From: Spiroplasma ixodetis Y32
Lineage (GTDB): Bacteria; Bacillota_I; Bacilli_A; Mycoplasmatales; VBWQ01
DNA length: 64,000 nucleotides
NCBI RefSeq assembly: GCF_030316605.1
Contig: NZ_CP127039.1
Location: 1,116,001 to 1,180,000 of the forward strand
Direction: 5' to 3'
Positions 11,326-21,584 of this stretch are shown piece by piece. The notes under the pieces are model-generated. The model ran no database searches, was not told where the DNA came from, and saw only the letters and a program-made list of their open reading frames with translations. Position numbers and translations under genes: made by a program. The number at the start of each line of letters is the position of its first letter. The first letter of the stretch is position 1.

Positions 11326-12069
11326 ATGAAGAATATGAGAACATTATTAAAGTTATTAGGTGCTAGTGTCATAACAACAGTACCAGTAACTACTGTTATA
11401 GCTTGTGGTAATAACAAAGAAGATCAGGTAAAAATATTACTAGATCAAGTATTAATAAATTTAGGTTTAACAAATGATGAAGGAAACAGTTTAAAAACTA
11501 TTAGACTTGATTGAGAAAAAGATACATCCTTTTTCTGAATTGATAATTCCGATATTTTGGTTACTAAATTATTAGAAAATGAGGTAATTACTGGTCAAGC
11601 CAAAGCTAAAGATAAAGACAGTTTCTATTTTTTAAAATCTGTTTTACAACAAAAATTAACATTAGGAACAACACCTGAAGATGGTACTTTTGATGCTGAG
11701 GAAGTTGCTAAAATTAAAAATAAAATATCTAATATAAAAGTTTCTACTAGTAAATTTGTAGAACCAAATGATGATGAAAAACTTGTAGTTGGTAATGGAA
11801 CATATAATTTACAATTCTTTAAAGAAGATGGTAAAACAAATTTAGGGGATAAATATACAGTAAAAGTAACGACTGGAACTGATGCTTTATTTAATATTTT
11901 TGCAAGTGATAGTCCTGCTAAGTTAAATTATAATGAATTTGTTTATGAAGGAAGTTCTATTGAGTATTTCCAAGCAGGTTATAAATTAGAAGAAACTGTT
12001 AATAAATGATTAAAAGATAAAACAGAAGTACCATTAATAAGCAAAAGCGGAACTGAAAAAGCTAATTAA
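11326..12069 (+). CDS. Spiroplasma surface lipoprotein, probably C-terminally truncated
   Basis: 247 residues. N-terminal [14 protein letters not shown], a hydrophobic stretch and VIACGN form a signal peptide with a lipobox, predicting lipid attachment at Cys 27 and an outer membrane-surface location. It is related to the lipoprotein at 33681 (same layout: LGLTNDEG, a DG.F..EE segment, G.GTYNLQF). TGA-encoded Trp residues occur. The stop at 12067 is followed by more coding-like sequence in another frame, so the original C-terminus was probably lost by frameshift. Ribosome site GAGGAGG. Confidence 0.8.
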
Positions 12070-12259
12070 ATTTAATAACTTTGAACAATTAGTTGGTTAA
12101 AAAGCAAAATTTAATGTTATAAGTTTTGAAAGAAGAGGAGCATTCCCTCGTCCAAATGATTTAACAGATGGAGATGAACTAACACTTTCTATTGCTTTAG
12201 TAAAAAACCGAGAAACTATTTCTTTAAAATCAACAATAATAATAAGAATAAACAATTAA
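12068..12259 (+). pseudogene. shifted C-terminal remnant of the lipoprotein
   Basis: A different frame from the gene above reads FNNFEQLVG, a TAA, then FNVISFERRGAFPRPNDL and LVKNRETISLKS before TAA. It has no start signal of its own and sits between the gene and its terminator, so it is best read as decayed 3' sequence. Confidence 0.45.
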
Positions 12260-12325
12260 TAGTAAAATAATAATAATAATATGATTAGCATAAATCATTA
12301 TTCAACTTTTCTAAAAATATTAATT

Positions 12326-12359
12326 AAGGTAATACTAGTCTAGTATTACCTTATTTTTT
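12326..12359 (+). terminator. Rho-independent terminator
   Basis: AAGGTAATACTAG and CTAGTATTACCTT form a 13-bp stem followed by ATTTTTTA. It ends the lipoprotein unit and lies just downstream of the convergent minus-strand gene. Confidence 0.85.
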
Positions 12360-12377
12360 ACTTCAAAATAATATATA

Positions 12378-13181
12378 TTATTTTAATTCTTCGCTATTAA
12401 TTTTCATTGCTGAGATTTGTTTTAATTGAAATTGTTCATGCACTACTGCTTCAAATTCTAAAACAACACCTACTTTAAACTTAAGAAAAGCATCATTAAC
12501 ATATTTTTTATTATTAAAAATTAAAACTGCCAATTGTTCAAAAGCATAATTTAAAATTTTATCAGAATTTGGTTCTAAAGAAAGATAACAAAATATTTGT
12601 TCATTCCTTAAATATTGCGATATCTCAAAACTATTATTTAATTTATCTAATTGTTTTCATAAACATGGTGTTAAAATAATTTTAGCAATACCATTAACAC
12701 TATACTTAATACCATCTCTTTCGTAAGAAAAACCATTATTAAAAATAATGGTGTTCATTCCTAATTCTTTATAATTAATAGTATATTCGTTTATTAACTC
12801 TGCAAAAATATTCTCATTACCTACTCAATCAGCGCTAAATTCTAGATTTTTATTAACGGTAATAATAAGAGCATTTGTTATTTTTTTACTTCATTGTAAA
12901 AATAGTTCTCATTGTTCAAAAATAACAAAAACTATTTCATCAATCAAAGTATATGGCATTGAAGATTCTTCTGCTAAAGCTGAAATTTTAGAAACAATAT
13001 TACTACTTAAAAAATTAGATAATAATCTTACCTTATCACTTATTTGTAAATTTTTATTTTTCTTGTAAATTTTAATAATACGTTTACATGTACTTTTTTT
13101 CAAAACTAATTTAGCAGTACCGCGACGTTGATTTGAAAAATATACAAATGCTAGTAAATTATAACCGAATCTCTTTGTCAT
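12378..13181 (-). CDS. hypothetical protein, 267 aa
   Basis: Continuous frame with TGA-Trp codons, ATG start preceded by AGGGGAATTATA. No signal peptide and no clear transmembrane segment. The N-terminus is basic (KKSTCKRIIKIYKKNKN); the rest is mixed alpha/beta, with EEEFSADW-like and LTPCLWKQL stretches. No family recognised. It is convergent with the lipoprotein gene; its upstream region faces the 13489 gene divergently, with an AT-rich 300-bp spacer. Confidence 0.75.
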
Positions 13182-13488
13182 TATAATTCCCCTGACTATC
13201 TTAAATTATAAATTAAAAACTATTTTACTTTAAATTAATATAGTTTAATTATAACAGAACTAGAAAATTTAATAAACATATAAGTTTATTTCAAAAAAAT
13301 TAAATTAAAAATCTCAATAAGATTTGTCCATAATTATGAAGAAAAGCAATAATAAAAAATAAATAGTATTATTGCATATTTTTAGATATAATTATTCTAA
13401 TTTAATGAATGTATATACCTAATATAGCTATTTTTTTATATTAGGATTTTTATTAAATTAAATATCCAAATAAAAAAGGAAAAATAAA

Positions 13489-14112
13489 ATGTTAAAAAAA
13501 TTATATAAAGAAATATTTTCAACTATGTTAGTAATTGATAATAAAGATAATAAATTTTATTTTAAAATAAATATAATTAAAACTTCTAATAAAATTAGAC
13601 AAAAATACAATATTAAAAAAGAAATAATCAATGACTTATTATTAACATATAAAAATGTTACTAGTTATTCTACTGAATTATTTCCACTACACTATTTATT
13701 AGAAAATATTAGCAAAGACATTATTAATAATAATGCTTTTCAAAAAATATTAAATAAAAATATAATAAATAAAATAGAAAAAATCTATAAAAAATATCAA
13801 GATTTTGACCATAACTTTCAAAAAAGATTGTTTTATTTAGAAGTTGCCTATAATATTAAAACACCTACAAGCCAATTAGAAAAGAATTTACAAAAACATG
13901 GACTTCAATCATTTAAAAATATTTTAATAAATCAAGGAACTAAACCAATTAAAGAAATTTTTAATATTCAAAATAATAAATTATTAGCAACAGATATAAA
14001 TAAATTAGATAATAACTTATTACTAATAAATAATTGTAATAATAAAATTTCTGGACGGCTAACAAATTTAACAAATTTTTTACAGAATAATTTTCAATAT
14101 AATATATTATAG
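13489..14112 (+). CDS. hypothetical protein, 207 aa
   Basis: Lys/Asn/Ile-rich soluble protein, no TGA codons, no recognised domain. Ribosome site AAAAAAGGAAAAATAAA. A TATAAT at 13387-13392 about 100 bp upstream may be its -10 box. The gene ends before the terminator at 14144, followed by the non-coding repeat R. Could be a chromosomal or accessory gene at the border of the phage region. Confidence 0.65.
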   Translation: MLKKLYKEIFSTMLVIDNKDNKFYFKINIIKTSNKIRQKYNIKKEIINDLLLTYKNVTSYSTELFPLHYLLENISKDIINNNAFQKILNKNIINKIEKIYKKYQDFDHNFQKRLFYLEVAYNIKTPTSQLEKNLQKHGLQSFKNILINQGTKPIKEIFNIQNNKLLATDINKLDNNLLLINNCNNKISGRLTNLTNFLQNNFQYNIL

Positions 14113-14143
14113 AAATACTCCTTTCCTTATTTATAAAATAAAC

Positions 14144-14174
14144 AAAGACGAGAATAAAAATCTTGTCTTTTTTT
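14144..14174 (+). terminator. Rho-independent terminator
   Basis: AAGACGAGA/TCTTGTCTT stem with a TTTTTTT tail. The same hairpin recurs at the edge of repeat R copies 1 and 3, so it may belong to the repeat as well as to the upstream gene. Confidence 0.75.
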
Positions 14175-14690
14175 GTAATTGTAAAATTTTAAAATTTTTA
14201 ATAACCGTCTTTAACACTATTATCAACATGTATTTGAGAACTAAAACAGTGAACTACAACACAGTTGTTAAAAATAGTAGCTAGCATGTGGACTTGCATG
14301 AATAAATAATAAGTGGATGATGCCTAATAAAATATACTAACCATTTAATGGTAATTCTTGGGGTGGGAGCGAATTGGAAACTAGTATATATAGCCCCCCC
14401 GTGTGGGAACATACTATTATTCTTTATTTAACCAGCACCATCCACTTCGGTGAATGGTTGCTGGTTTTAATTTTTTCAAAAAATTTTTGGGCGAGAAAAT
14501 AAATTTCAAACTTGTAAAAAAATTGAGCGGTACCGGTTCAATTAAAATATTAATTTGCTAAACGCAAATTAAATAAATATTGAATCAAATGCCTCGATGT
14601 TTTTTAAAATTTCACAATTTATTTTCGAACCCAGAATTGATGGAACGAATAAAACTAATAATAGTATTATTAATAATCTAAAAATCAAAA
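14175..14690 (-). repeat. structured non-coding repeat R, copy 2 (inverted)
   Basis: No ORF. It contains a strong hairpin at about 14440-14475: arms ACCAGCACCATCCAC and GTGAATGGTTGCTGGT around a TTCG tetraloop, followed by TTTTAATTTTTT. In copies 1 and 3 the arms have different bases but still pair. Also a C-rich block near 14395. Located directly before a phage early operon. Confidence 0.6.
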
Positions 14691-14692
14691 TA

Positions 14693-14725
14693 TATGTCCT
14701 TTATGCTAGAAAGCAACAGGACATA
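14693..14725 (+). promoter_or_regulatory. leader hairpin before phage operon
   Basis: TATGTCCT and AGGACATA pair around a 17-nt loop, 16 nt before the start codon of the 14742 gene, with the ribosome site AGGAAAGGA just after it. It may modulate translation; no protein partner is known. Confidence 0.4.
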
Positions 14726-14741
14726 TTAGGAAAGGATTACT

Positions 14742-15254
14742 ATGCAAATACAATTTAAAAACGAACAAATTATTAAAGATAAACCACAATCTATTCTTAT
14801 TTATTATGTTGAATATAAATTATTACTTCCAAAATGAATGATTAAAAATAACAGCTTTATTATTGATAACACTTATACATATTGAGTTTTTAATTCTGAA
14901 AATATTAAAAAAGAAATGAATTGTCAAGAACTATTAGAATTATTAAAACCATATCTTTCTGAACAAAAAGTAACTGTTAATAAATCAGAAACACCAAAAG
15001 AATATTATCTTAATGATATAAAACTTGAACCATTAACATTTTATGAACAACATAATAGTTGATTTATTGGTGAAATAACTGATAACAAAACAAACATTAC
15101 TAATCCATGTTTTAAATACAACATTAGATGAGAAGAAAATAAAAAAAGTTTCAAAATAAATTATCCATATAATCATAATGATTTATCAATTAATTATATT
15201 GTTACTTCTTATAAACATATTTCAACTCATAATGAAAAAGTATTTTTAATATAA
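14742..15254 (+). CDS. phage early-region protein, 170 aa
   Basis: Unknown function. Its C-terminal half (TFYEQHNSWFIGE, CFKYNIRWEENKKSFKIN, INYIVTSYKHISTHNEK) is clearly homologous to that of the 162-aa protein at 47792-48280, while the N-terminal halves do not align. Both are the first gene of phage-like operons. Stop and next start overlap (TAATG), which implies translational coupling with the nuclease-like gene. Confidence 0.75.
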
Positions 15255-15668
15255 TGCAATATAAATTAATCATTGGCATTGACCCTGCTGGGATTGGTAG
15301 TAATGGAATTGTTATGTATTCAAATGAAACTAATAATATTATCTTTAATAAAACATTTAAAACAAAAACTATTTTAGAAAGTAAAAAAATGTATAAAGAA
15401 TATTTTGAATTAATTAAAAAAAAATGAGAATAAAAAAATATTAGTTATTGTAGAAAATTTCTTTTTAAATTCAAAACAATTATTAACTAATCCATTAGCA
15501 ACACCTAAAATTATTGGTTTTTTAATGGTATTAGCAGAAGATGTTATGAATTGAGATTATTTAGAAAGTGAACCAAAAAATAAAAACAAAGTAAAAAATT
15601 ATAAAGGAAATATAAAATTTACAAAACATGAACAAGACGCATATAAAAGCATATTCAATATTATTTAA
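15254..15668 (+). pseudogene. RuvC-like Holliday junction resolvase of phage, frameshifted
   Basis: The N-terminus KLIIGIDPAGIGSNGIVMYS matches the first acidic strand of the RNase H-like RuvC fold; later VIVENFFLN and TKHEQDAYKSIF supply the further acidic positions. Family known for four-way junction cleavage in phage DNA processing. A nine-A run near 15417-15425 shifts the frame by one; eight A would restore a protein of about 137 residues. Either a real slip, an expression switch or a sequence error. Confidence 0.6.
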
Positions 15669-15680
15669 GGAATTACAAAA

Positions 15681-15973
15681 ATGAAAGATAAAGCAAATTA
15701 TGTGAAATTAATAGTCAAACTTAGTAACACTATTGAATAAAATATTACGAAAAAGGTAGTAAAGAATTATATTATAGTGTTCGAGGACAATGAAATGGTT
15801 TAAACTATGTTACTTTAATTGTTAACAACCCAAAATTTTATAGACGATGTATTTTATTAAACAAAAATGATGAAATTATAGTAACTGGTAAAATCTTTAA
15901 TACTTTAAACATTCCTAAAAATCGTGCATTTTGTTCAATCAATGTTAAATGATTTAAAAAATGAAAAGAGTAA
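15681..15973 (+). pseudogene. possible phage single-stranded DNA-binding protein, frameshifted
   Basis: Starts MKDKANYVKLIVKL, then a TAA near 15739 and a frame change; the rest (YYSVRGQWNGLNYVTLIV, IIVTGKIFNTL) has the strand pattern of an OB-fold SSB. It lies directly after the resolvase-like gene, a usual place for SSB. The assignment rests on pattern and context only. Confidence 0.4.
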
Positions 15974-16050
15974 AAAAATGATATGATGAGAAATTTTATT
16001 AATAATCCCAATATTAATAACATGTATAACACTGATAATATTTTTAATAT

Positions 16051-16995
16051 CGGACTTCTCCCCACATGTACTTGTGGAGGAAACAATGAAATTGAATGAG
16101 TTCAACAATGCTTTTCAAACAGAACAGGATTATTTAAAATATATAGCAAGTTTGAAGAAAAACAAATGTATCATGTGTTCTTGAACAAGTTTGAATACTT
16201 CTAATTTAAGAAGAATAAGATGTTTGAAATGTCATCAAACATTTAGTATTCTTCATGGCACCATTTTTTACAAGTCACAAACACCTTTGAGATTTTGATT
16301 TTATCTCATCTTTAGATGAATAAACACCAAACATGGAATTACATCAACTGATGTTGCAAAAGAATTGGGTGTGAGTGACTTTGAAAACTGCTTGAAGAAT
16401 GGGTCATGAAATCAGAAATCGTATTGCCAAACAAGAACATCAATTTATTGTTGAGGGCATAGTGCAAATGGATGAAATGTATCTTTCACATATGGGTTTT
16501 AAAAAACAAGGAAGATCTTTGATAAATAAAACATTAATTGTTGGGATTTATGAAAAAACAACCAATAATTTAATTGTGAAAGTAATCAAAAACGCAAAAA
16601 GTAAAAATCTTTTGCAGTTTGCAAGAAACCATATTTCTTCAAAGTGTGATGTACATACTGATTCTTGAAAAGGATATCGTGATTTCAAATCACTTTTCCC
16701 TAATCACAAAACAGTTAACCATCAAGATGATTATGTTTCAAAAATTGGCGTAAATACCAACCAAATTGAATCAGTATGAAAACATATACGAAGAACATTT
16801 AAAACACATATCAAAGTTGCAAAACATCATGTTCATTTATATGCCAAAGAAGCTGCATATAAATTCAACAAGATACCTACTTTTGAAACTGTAATGCTAT
16901 GTTTCATTTAAAAATGTGGGGAGAAGTCCGTAGATAGGCTTTTCTCAACATTTATGTGATAAAATTTAAAAATAGTACATAAAGGGAAAAAAGCC
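16051..16995 (+). mobile_element. IS1595-type element (family A), copy 2
   Basis: Perfect 8-bp target duplication TTTAATAT (16043-16050 and 16996-17003), counted from CGGAC to the outer foot of the 3' hairpin. This shows that the hairpin is part of the transposing unit. Confidence 0.93.
16086..16911 (+). pseudogene. IS1595-family transposase, frameshifted
   Basis: A tandem GTGA duplication at 16371-16378 shifts the frame in the HTH region before the catalytic core. Otherwise matches 21620-22441. Confidence 0.88.
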
Positions 16996-17090
16996 TTTAA
17001 TATTTATTATCAAAGATTTAAAAACAGATTATAAAGTATTAACAAAATTAAAAGATATTGCCAAAGATATTGAAAAAGGAAAAATAACCA

Positions 17091-17366
17091 ATGATTAAAC
17101 TAATAGATTTATTTGGTCAATTTAAAATAGAAATATTTTGACCAAATCCCAAAGATTTAACAGACAGTAATGATATAAAAGCATTGATTTTATGAAAAAA
17201 TCCCAATGTCATTGCTAAATATTTAATTGTTTCTCAACCATATGCTAATACTGCAATTTTAGTTGGAGATAACTTCAATTATCAAGGTTCAATAGAAGTT
17301 TTTATTAAACAGAAAGTAGAAGGAGTAGAAGAAAATGCCAAATGACATAACTGTACAATCAAGTAA
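17091..17366 (+). CDS. phage hypothetical protein, 91 aa
   Basis: MIKLIDLFGQFKIEIFW..., no recognised domain; contains TGA-Trp codons at several places, including after NAK near the end, so the true stop is TAA at 17364. Overlaps the gene before by 8 bp and the gene after by 32 bp, an operon-like packing. Confidence 0.6.
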
Positions 17367-17463
17367 TTACACTTTATTAAAATTAATAAGAACTGGAGCA
17401 AGTCCATTATTTGGTATGATAGAAACTTCTGCATACTATGGTCAACTTATTGGTAATCCAATA
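17335..17463 (+). pseudogene. phage gene, 5' fragment
   Basis: MPNDITVQSSNYTLL... open for 43 codons after a good AAGGAG site, then cut by the solo IS end at 17464. No family can be named from the fragment. Confidence 0.5.
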
Positions 17464-17522
17464 GGCTTTTCTCCCTTTATGTACTATTTTTAAATTTTAT
17501 CACATAAATGTTGAGAAAAGCC
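17464..17522 (-). repeat. solo 59-bp IS1595-type 3' hairpin (MITE-like)
   Basis: Exactly the hairpin found at the 3' end of family A elements, from GGCTTTTCTC to GAGAAAAGCC, but without the IS body on either side. No 8-bp duplication is seen. Either a leftover of deletion between IS copies or a short element mobilised through its two internal terminal-repeat-like arms. Confidence 0.7.
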
Positions 17523-17526
17523 TTTT

Positions 17527-17602
17527 TTATTTAAGGGTTAAAAAAATTAGGAAGTTATTTTTGAAAATTACTAGTTACCGACATCTTAGCCACGCTCCCA
17601 AT
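17527..17602 (+). repeat. second copy of the 75-bp phage-type repeat
   Basis: Matches about 8750-8824. Here it directly follows the solo IS hairpin and precedes a short coding remnant. Confidence 0.5.
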
Positions 17603-17603
17603 T

Positions 17604-17729
17604 TTACCAAAAGATGAAGTTGTAGAAATTTCAGAATTAGCAAATGATCAATTAAGTCTACTAAATAATGAACAAACGCAAACAAATCGTGAAAGTGAAT
17701 GTTTTCCCAAACGATGTTTAATTTTATAA
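17604..17729 (+). pseudogene. 3' remnant of an unidentified gene
   Basis: 42 codons (LPKDEVVEISELANDQ... FPKRCLIL) ending in TAA just before a strong terminator. No start signal; the 5' part is replaced by repeat sequence. Might be the tail of a chromosomal gene. Confidence 0.35.
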
Positions 17730-17747
17730 AAATGAAATAAAAATTAA

Positions 17748-17777
17748 AAAACTTTTCTCTAATTAGAGAAAAGTTTT
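17748..17777. terminator. bidirectional terminator
   Basis: AAAACTTTTCTCT / AGAGAAAAGTTTT, a 13-bp perfect stem with a 4-nt loop. It lies between the plus-strand remnant and the end of the minus-strand antiporter gene. Confidence 0.85.
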
Positions 17778-17802
17778 AATTAACATAGTGCTTTAAATTC
17801 TA

Positions 17803-19296
17803 CTAAAATATTGATTGAGGTAATAAAGTTCCAATACTTAACATTATTAAGGCAAAGACAGTAATACCAATAGTATATGGTCAGATTGCTCGATAAAAAC
17901 TTGTTAGGGAAACTTTAGCAATGGCAAGTCCTGCCATCATTACACCTGCACTTGGTGCAAATAAATTAATTCAACCACTAGCCATAACAAAAGTAGTAAT
18001 CATTCCTGAACCTAATCCTAAAGGAATTACTATTTTTGAAACAATAGGGAAAACGGCTTTTGCAAATCCTGATGTTGAAGGAATAACAAAGGCAATCAAA
18101 AGAAAAGCAAAAAAACCAATAATAACAATAGCAAATCTTGGCAATTTATCAATACTTTGCAATTGACCAACAACAACATGTTGCATTCCTGAATGTTGTA
18201 ATGATCAGCCAATTCCACCAGCAACAGCAATTATTAAAGCAACACCTAATAATTCTGAAGAACCACTAATAAAATTACGAACATATTGTTCTTCGCCTTT
18301 TCAATCAATTGCTGCAATGATAATTGAAACAAAGAAAAATAAGAAAGCTAACATTTCAATATTTCAGTCACCAAATGCATTAATTTGACTTGTGAAATAT
18401 GGAAAATATTTAATTAATGTATTGTGAAAATCATCAAAAATAGTTGTTCCTGTAATTTTACCTCATGGAATAATACAAACCACCATAATTAAAAATGTTA
18501 ATCCAAATAGTGCTAAAATAATTTTACGACGTTTAGTAAATTCAGGTATTTCTTCTTTATTAATAAATTCTTCATGATGCTCACTATGTAAGTGAAAAAC
18601 AACTGATTTTTCAGGATTACGTTTAACACGGATTGCATATCACATAACAAAAGCAGTAGTACCGATAGTTGCTAAAAATCAACAAATTAAACGTCAGATG
18701 ATTCCATCACCAGGATTTAAACCACTAGCTTGTGAAGCTGTGGCAATAGCAAAGGGATTAAGTGTTGAAAACATAACACCAACACCAGCACCCAATAAAA
18801 TCATTAATACAGCTGTAACAACATCAAAACCAGCAGCTAACATTGCTGGAATAATAATTAAATAGTAAGGAATAGTTTCTTCACACATTCCTTCAACTGT
18901 TCCACCAATCGATAGGATAGTCATAATTGAAGGAATAATTCAAATTTCTTTTCCGTTTAGACGTTTAACTAAACGACCAATTCCTGCATCTAGTGCACCT
19001 GATTTCATAACTATGCCAATATATCCACCAATTACTAAAACAAAAACAATAATATCACTGCTACCAACGAAACCTTTAATTGGAGCCAAAAATAAGTCCA
19101 TGATACCTAATGGCCCACCGTCTTGTCAGGGGTTATCAGTGCTTACAGGCTTTGATTCATCTTCTAATCATTTACCTGTTGTTCCTGGAATCCAAGAAAT
19201 AATGATAATTAGAGCAATAATAAAGAATAAGACTGTAATTGCTGTTGGCATTTTAAATGGAAATAAACGAAATTTTTTCTTTTTGGTAATTCCCAT
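17803..19296 (-). CDS. YfcC-family (DcuC/ArsB-NhaD clan) membrane antiporter
   Basis: 497 residues with about 12 hydrophobic segments; starts MGITKKKKFRLFPFKMPTA. Conserved features of YfcC/arginine-ornithine antiporter-like proteins are seen: GGYIGIVMKSGALDAGIGRL, GGTVEGMCEETIPYY, VIPSTSGFAKAVFPI and SGWINLFAPSAGVMMAGL, the paired re-entrant motifs of this clan. Likely exchanges an amino acid or carboxylate; the substrate cannot be read from sequence. Intact, with TGA-Trp. Divergent from an APC permease, which suggests a shared amino-acid transport role. Confidence 0.85.
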
Positions 19297-19577
19297 ATAT
19301 GATTAATACCTCCTTCTTTATTTTTTTTAAAAGTATTATTATATAATACACTATTTATCATGTAGAATAAAAGATGTTTAAGATTATTTTTTAAAATAAC
19401 TTATTAAAAAAGTAGTATTTTTATTTAAGTAACATTATTATAATAATAGTTTTTAAAAAAATGTTATTTTTTTATTAGTATTATTTGAAAATTTAATTAA
19501 ATATTAGTAGTATTTTAAAATAAAATTAGTTATTATAAATTACATATATTTTTTTATTTTTTTTGATTTTATTGACT

Positions 19578-19616
19578 ATTTCATTAATTAATGAAATCAC
19601 TTTAAAGGTATATAAT
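19578..19616 (+). promoter_or_regulatory. permease promoter with 20-bp perfect palindrome
   Basis: ATTTCATTAATTAATGAAAT (19578-19597) is its own reverse complement and overlaps the -35 position of a TATAAT at 19611-19616, a probable operator site. The 344-bp divergent region also carries -10-like ATTATA elements near 19340 for the antiporter. Confidence 0.6.
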
Positions 19617-19640
19617 TATTATAATTGAAAGGAGAATATT

Positions 19641-21401
19641 ATGTTAAAACTTTTTAAGAAAAAAGAAAGGACAAATCATAAATTAACTTTATCAGAATTA
19701 GTCTGATTTGGTTTTAATTATACTGTTGGAATTACTTTTACTGCTAACTTTGGAATTTTAATTAATAAAGATAGTTTAAATTTAGGTTCTCATATGATTT
19801 GAATTTTTTTAGTAGAAGGTTTAATTGCAGGAACTTGTGCTTGGGCTTTCTCAAGACTTTCAAGAGTACACCCAGGTAATAATGGTGCTGCTTATATTTA
19901 TGTTAGAAGTAGTTATGGTCGCTTCTGAGGTTGATTAATTTCTTTTTTACAGTATGCTACTTTACCTGTTATAGTTAGTTCACAAATTGTATCAATGATT
20001 AGAATTAACTTTACTGATCCATCTTCTTTTTTATATGCTAATTGAGGAGTATGACAACATTTAGGATTAGATTTGATTGGAATTCTAATTTTTGGTTTAG
20101 CTTCTTGTGTATTATTTTTAGGAATGGCTGCATTTAAAAAATTTGTAAATATTTCTAGTTATTTAAAATGAGGAACAACTTTTTTATTAATCATAGCAAC
20201 TATTATATTATTTGTGATGGCAGGAACTTCAAATTGAGATATGACTACTTCTCATCAACAATTAACTGCCAATAACTTTTCACAAGCTTTTGCCATGTGT
20301 TTTTTTTTCTTTTTAGGATTTGAAACCTATTCAACAATTGGTAAAAATGTTAGAAATCCTGAAAAAAATATTAGTCGTTCATTAGTTATTGTTATGATTT
20401 TATCTACTATTTTTTATATGGCAGTAACAATCCTTATGATTGGTGCTGTTACTGGTAATTTTTCAGATAATCCCAACTTAAGTATTTTTAAAATTTTAGG
20501 TGATAAAGCTCATGCACAATGATTAGGAATAATTGGTATCCTTGTAATGTTAATTTGTACTATTTCATTAAAGTCTAATGCTGGAATGCAAAATGCTTTA
20601 TATAGTGGTGCTATTTTAGAACCATTATCTGTTGAGGGGTATATTTCACCTAAATATAAAGAATTATCAAAAGATAACATTCCATTTAAAGCTTCTAGAT
20701 TAAATTTAATTATTACTTTTTCTTCAGCTTTTGTATGATTAATTTTACCTGATATTATTGGAGTAATAGTTGATACGTTACATCCTGTTTATAAGGATGG
20801 ACAATTAGTTTTAAGTTCGATTGTTAATTATGGAACATTAACTGCTGAAGCCGGTATTATTATGGTTATTATTTATGTTTTTGTACTTTCCATTGCAATT
20901 AAACTGTCTATAGAAAAGAAATTGAAAAAAAATATTTTTGAAATTATTATTTGACTTGCAGCAACACTTTTCTTAGTTTGACAATTTGAAGAATGATTAA
21001 GATCTTTAATCAATGGTTTAATTTCGGGTGCAAATCTTATTGGTAAAGGTGGAACTGATACTACAAAAGGAATATCTGATATAACTTCTAATGTTTTACA
21101 ATTAGTTTATTTAATTGCTAGCATTGCATTTGCTCTAATTTGATACTTTGTTTATTATAAACCAGTTCAAAGAAAAAGAATGCTTACAAATCCTAAATTA
21201 CAAGAAGAATTGGATAGCGAATTTAGAGTGAAAGATGATTGACCTTTTGTTGCAAAAAATCTACAAAATGAAATTGAAAATTATTTAGTACGTAATGTTT
21301 TAATTAATGGTGATGATAAAAACCCTAATTATACAATTGCTAAAAATGTACGTAAAGAATTATTGATGTCAGAAGGCGAATGGCGTGAAGACGAAGAATA
21401 A
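19641..21401 (+). CDS. APC-family amino acid permease
   Basis: 586 residues, about 12-14 transmembrane segments. Near the N-terminus, FGFNYTVGITFTANFGI occupies the place of the APC substrate motif in TM1; PGNNGAAYIYVRSSYGRFWGWL corresponds to TM2/TM3 and FFFFLGFETYSTIGKNVRNPEKNI is the classic TM6 and following loop of amino acid permeases. The C-terminal hydrophilic tail (about 80 residues) is longer than usual. Ribosome site GAAAGGAG. Intact; followed by its own terminator. Confidence 0.88.
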
Positions 21402-21410
21402 AAAAAGTTT

Positions 21411-21446
21411 AAAAATGTATTGGTTATTATAACTAATACATTTTTA
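21411..21446 (+). terminator. terminator of the permease gene
   Basis: AAAAATGTATT and AATACATTTTT arms, the second supplying the T-run. Region 21447-21584 after it holds no gene that I can support. Confidence 0.75.
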
Positions 21447-21584
21447 ATATTTATTATTTTTGATAAATTTTTATAGTAATATTAAAGGTGTTAATAATGA
21501 ATATTTTTTATATTATTATAAAGTATATTGATGGTAGAAAGTAAAATATGATGGGGAGATTGTCAAAAATCCGGAATAAATTAA

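Larger units (their letters stand above)
15978..17098 (+). pseudogene. small phage membrane protein split by IS1595-type element
   Basis: Removing the IS and one copy of its target repeat restores a 55-residue protein: MIWWEILLIIPILITC, one long transmembrane helix, then a charged tail ending KGKITND. A single-span protein with a cytoplasmic basic tail, as in phage holin-like or plectroviral membrane proteins; function unknown. Its end overlaps the next start (17091). Confidence 0.65.

Noticed and set aside
17921..19306. Plus-strand ORFs opposite the antiporter gene (17921-18166, 19013-19306)
   Set aside because: They are antisense shadows of a strongly conserved minus-strand transporter; no ribosome sites and no independent coding signal.
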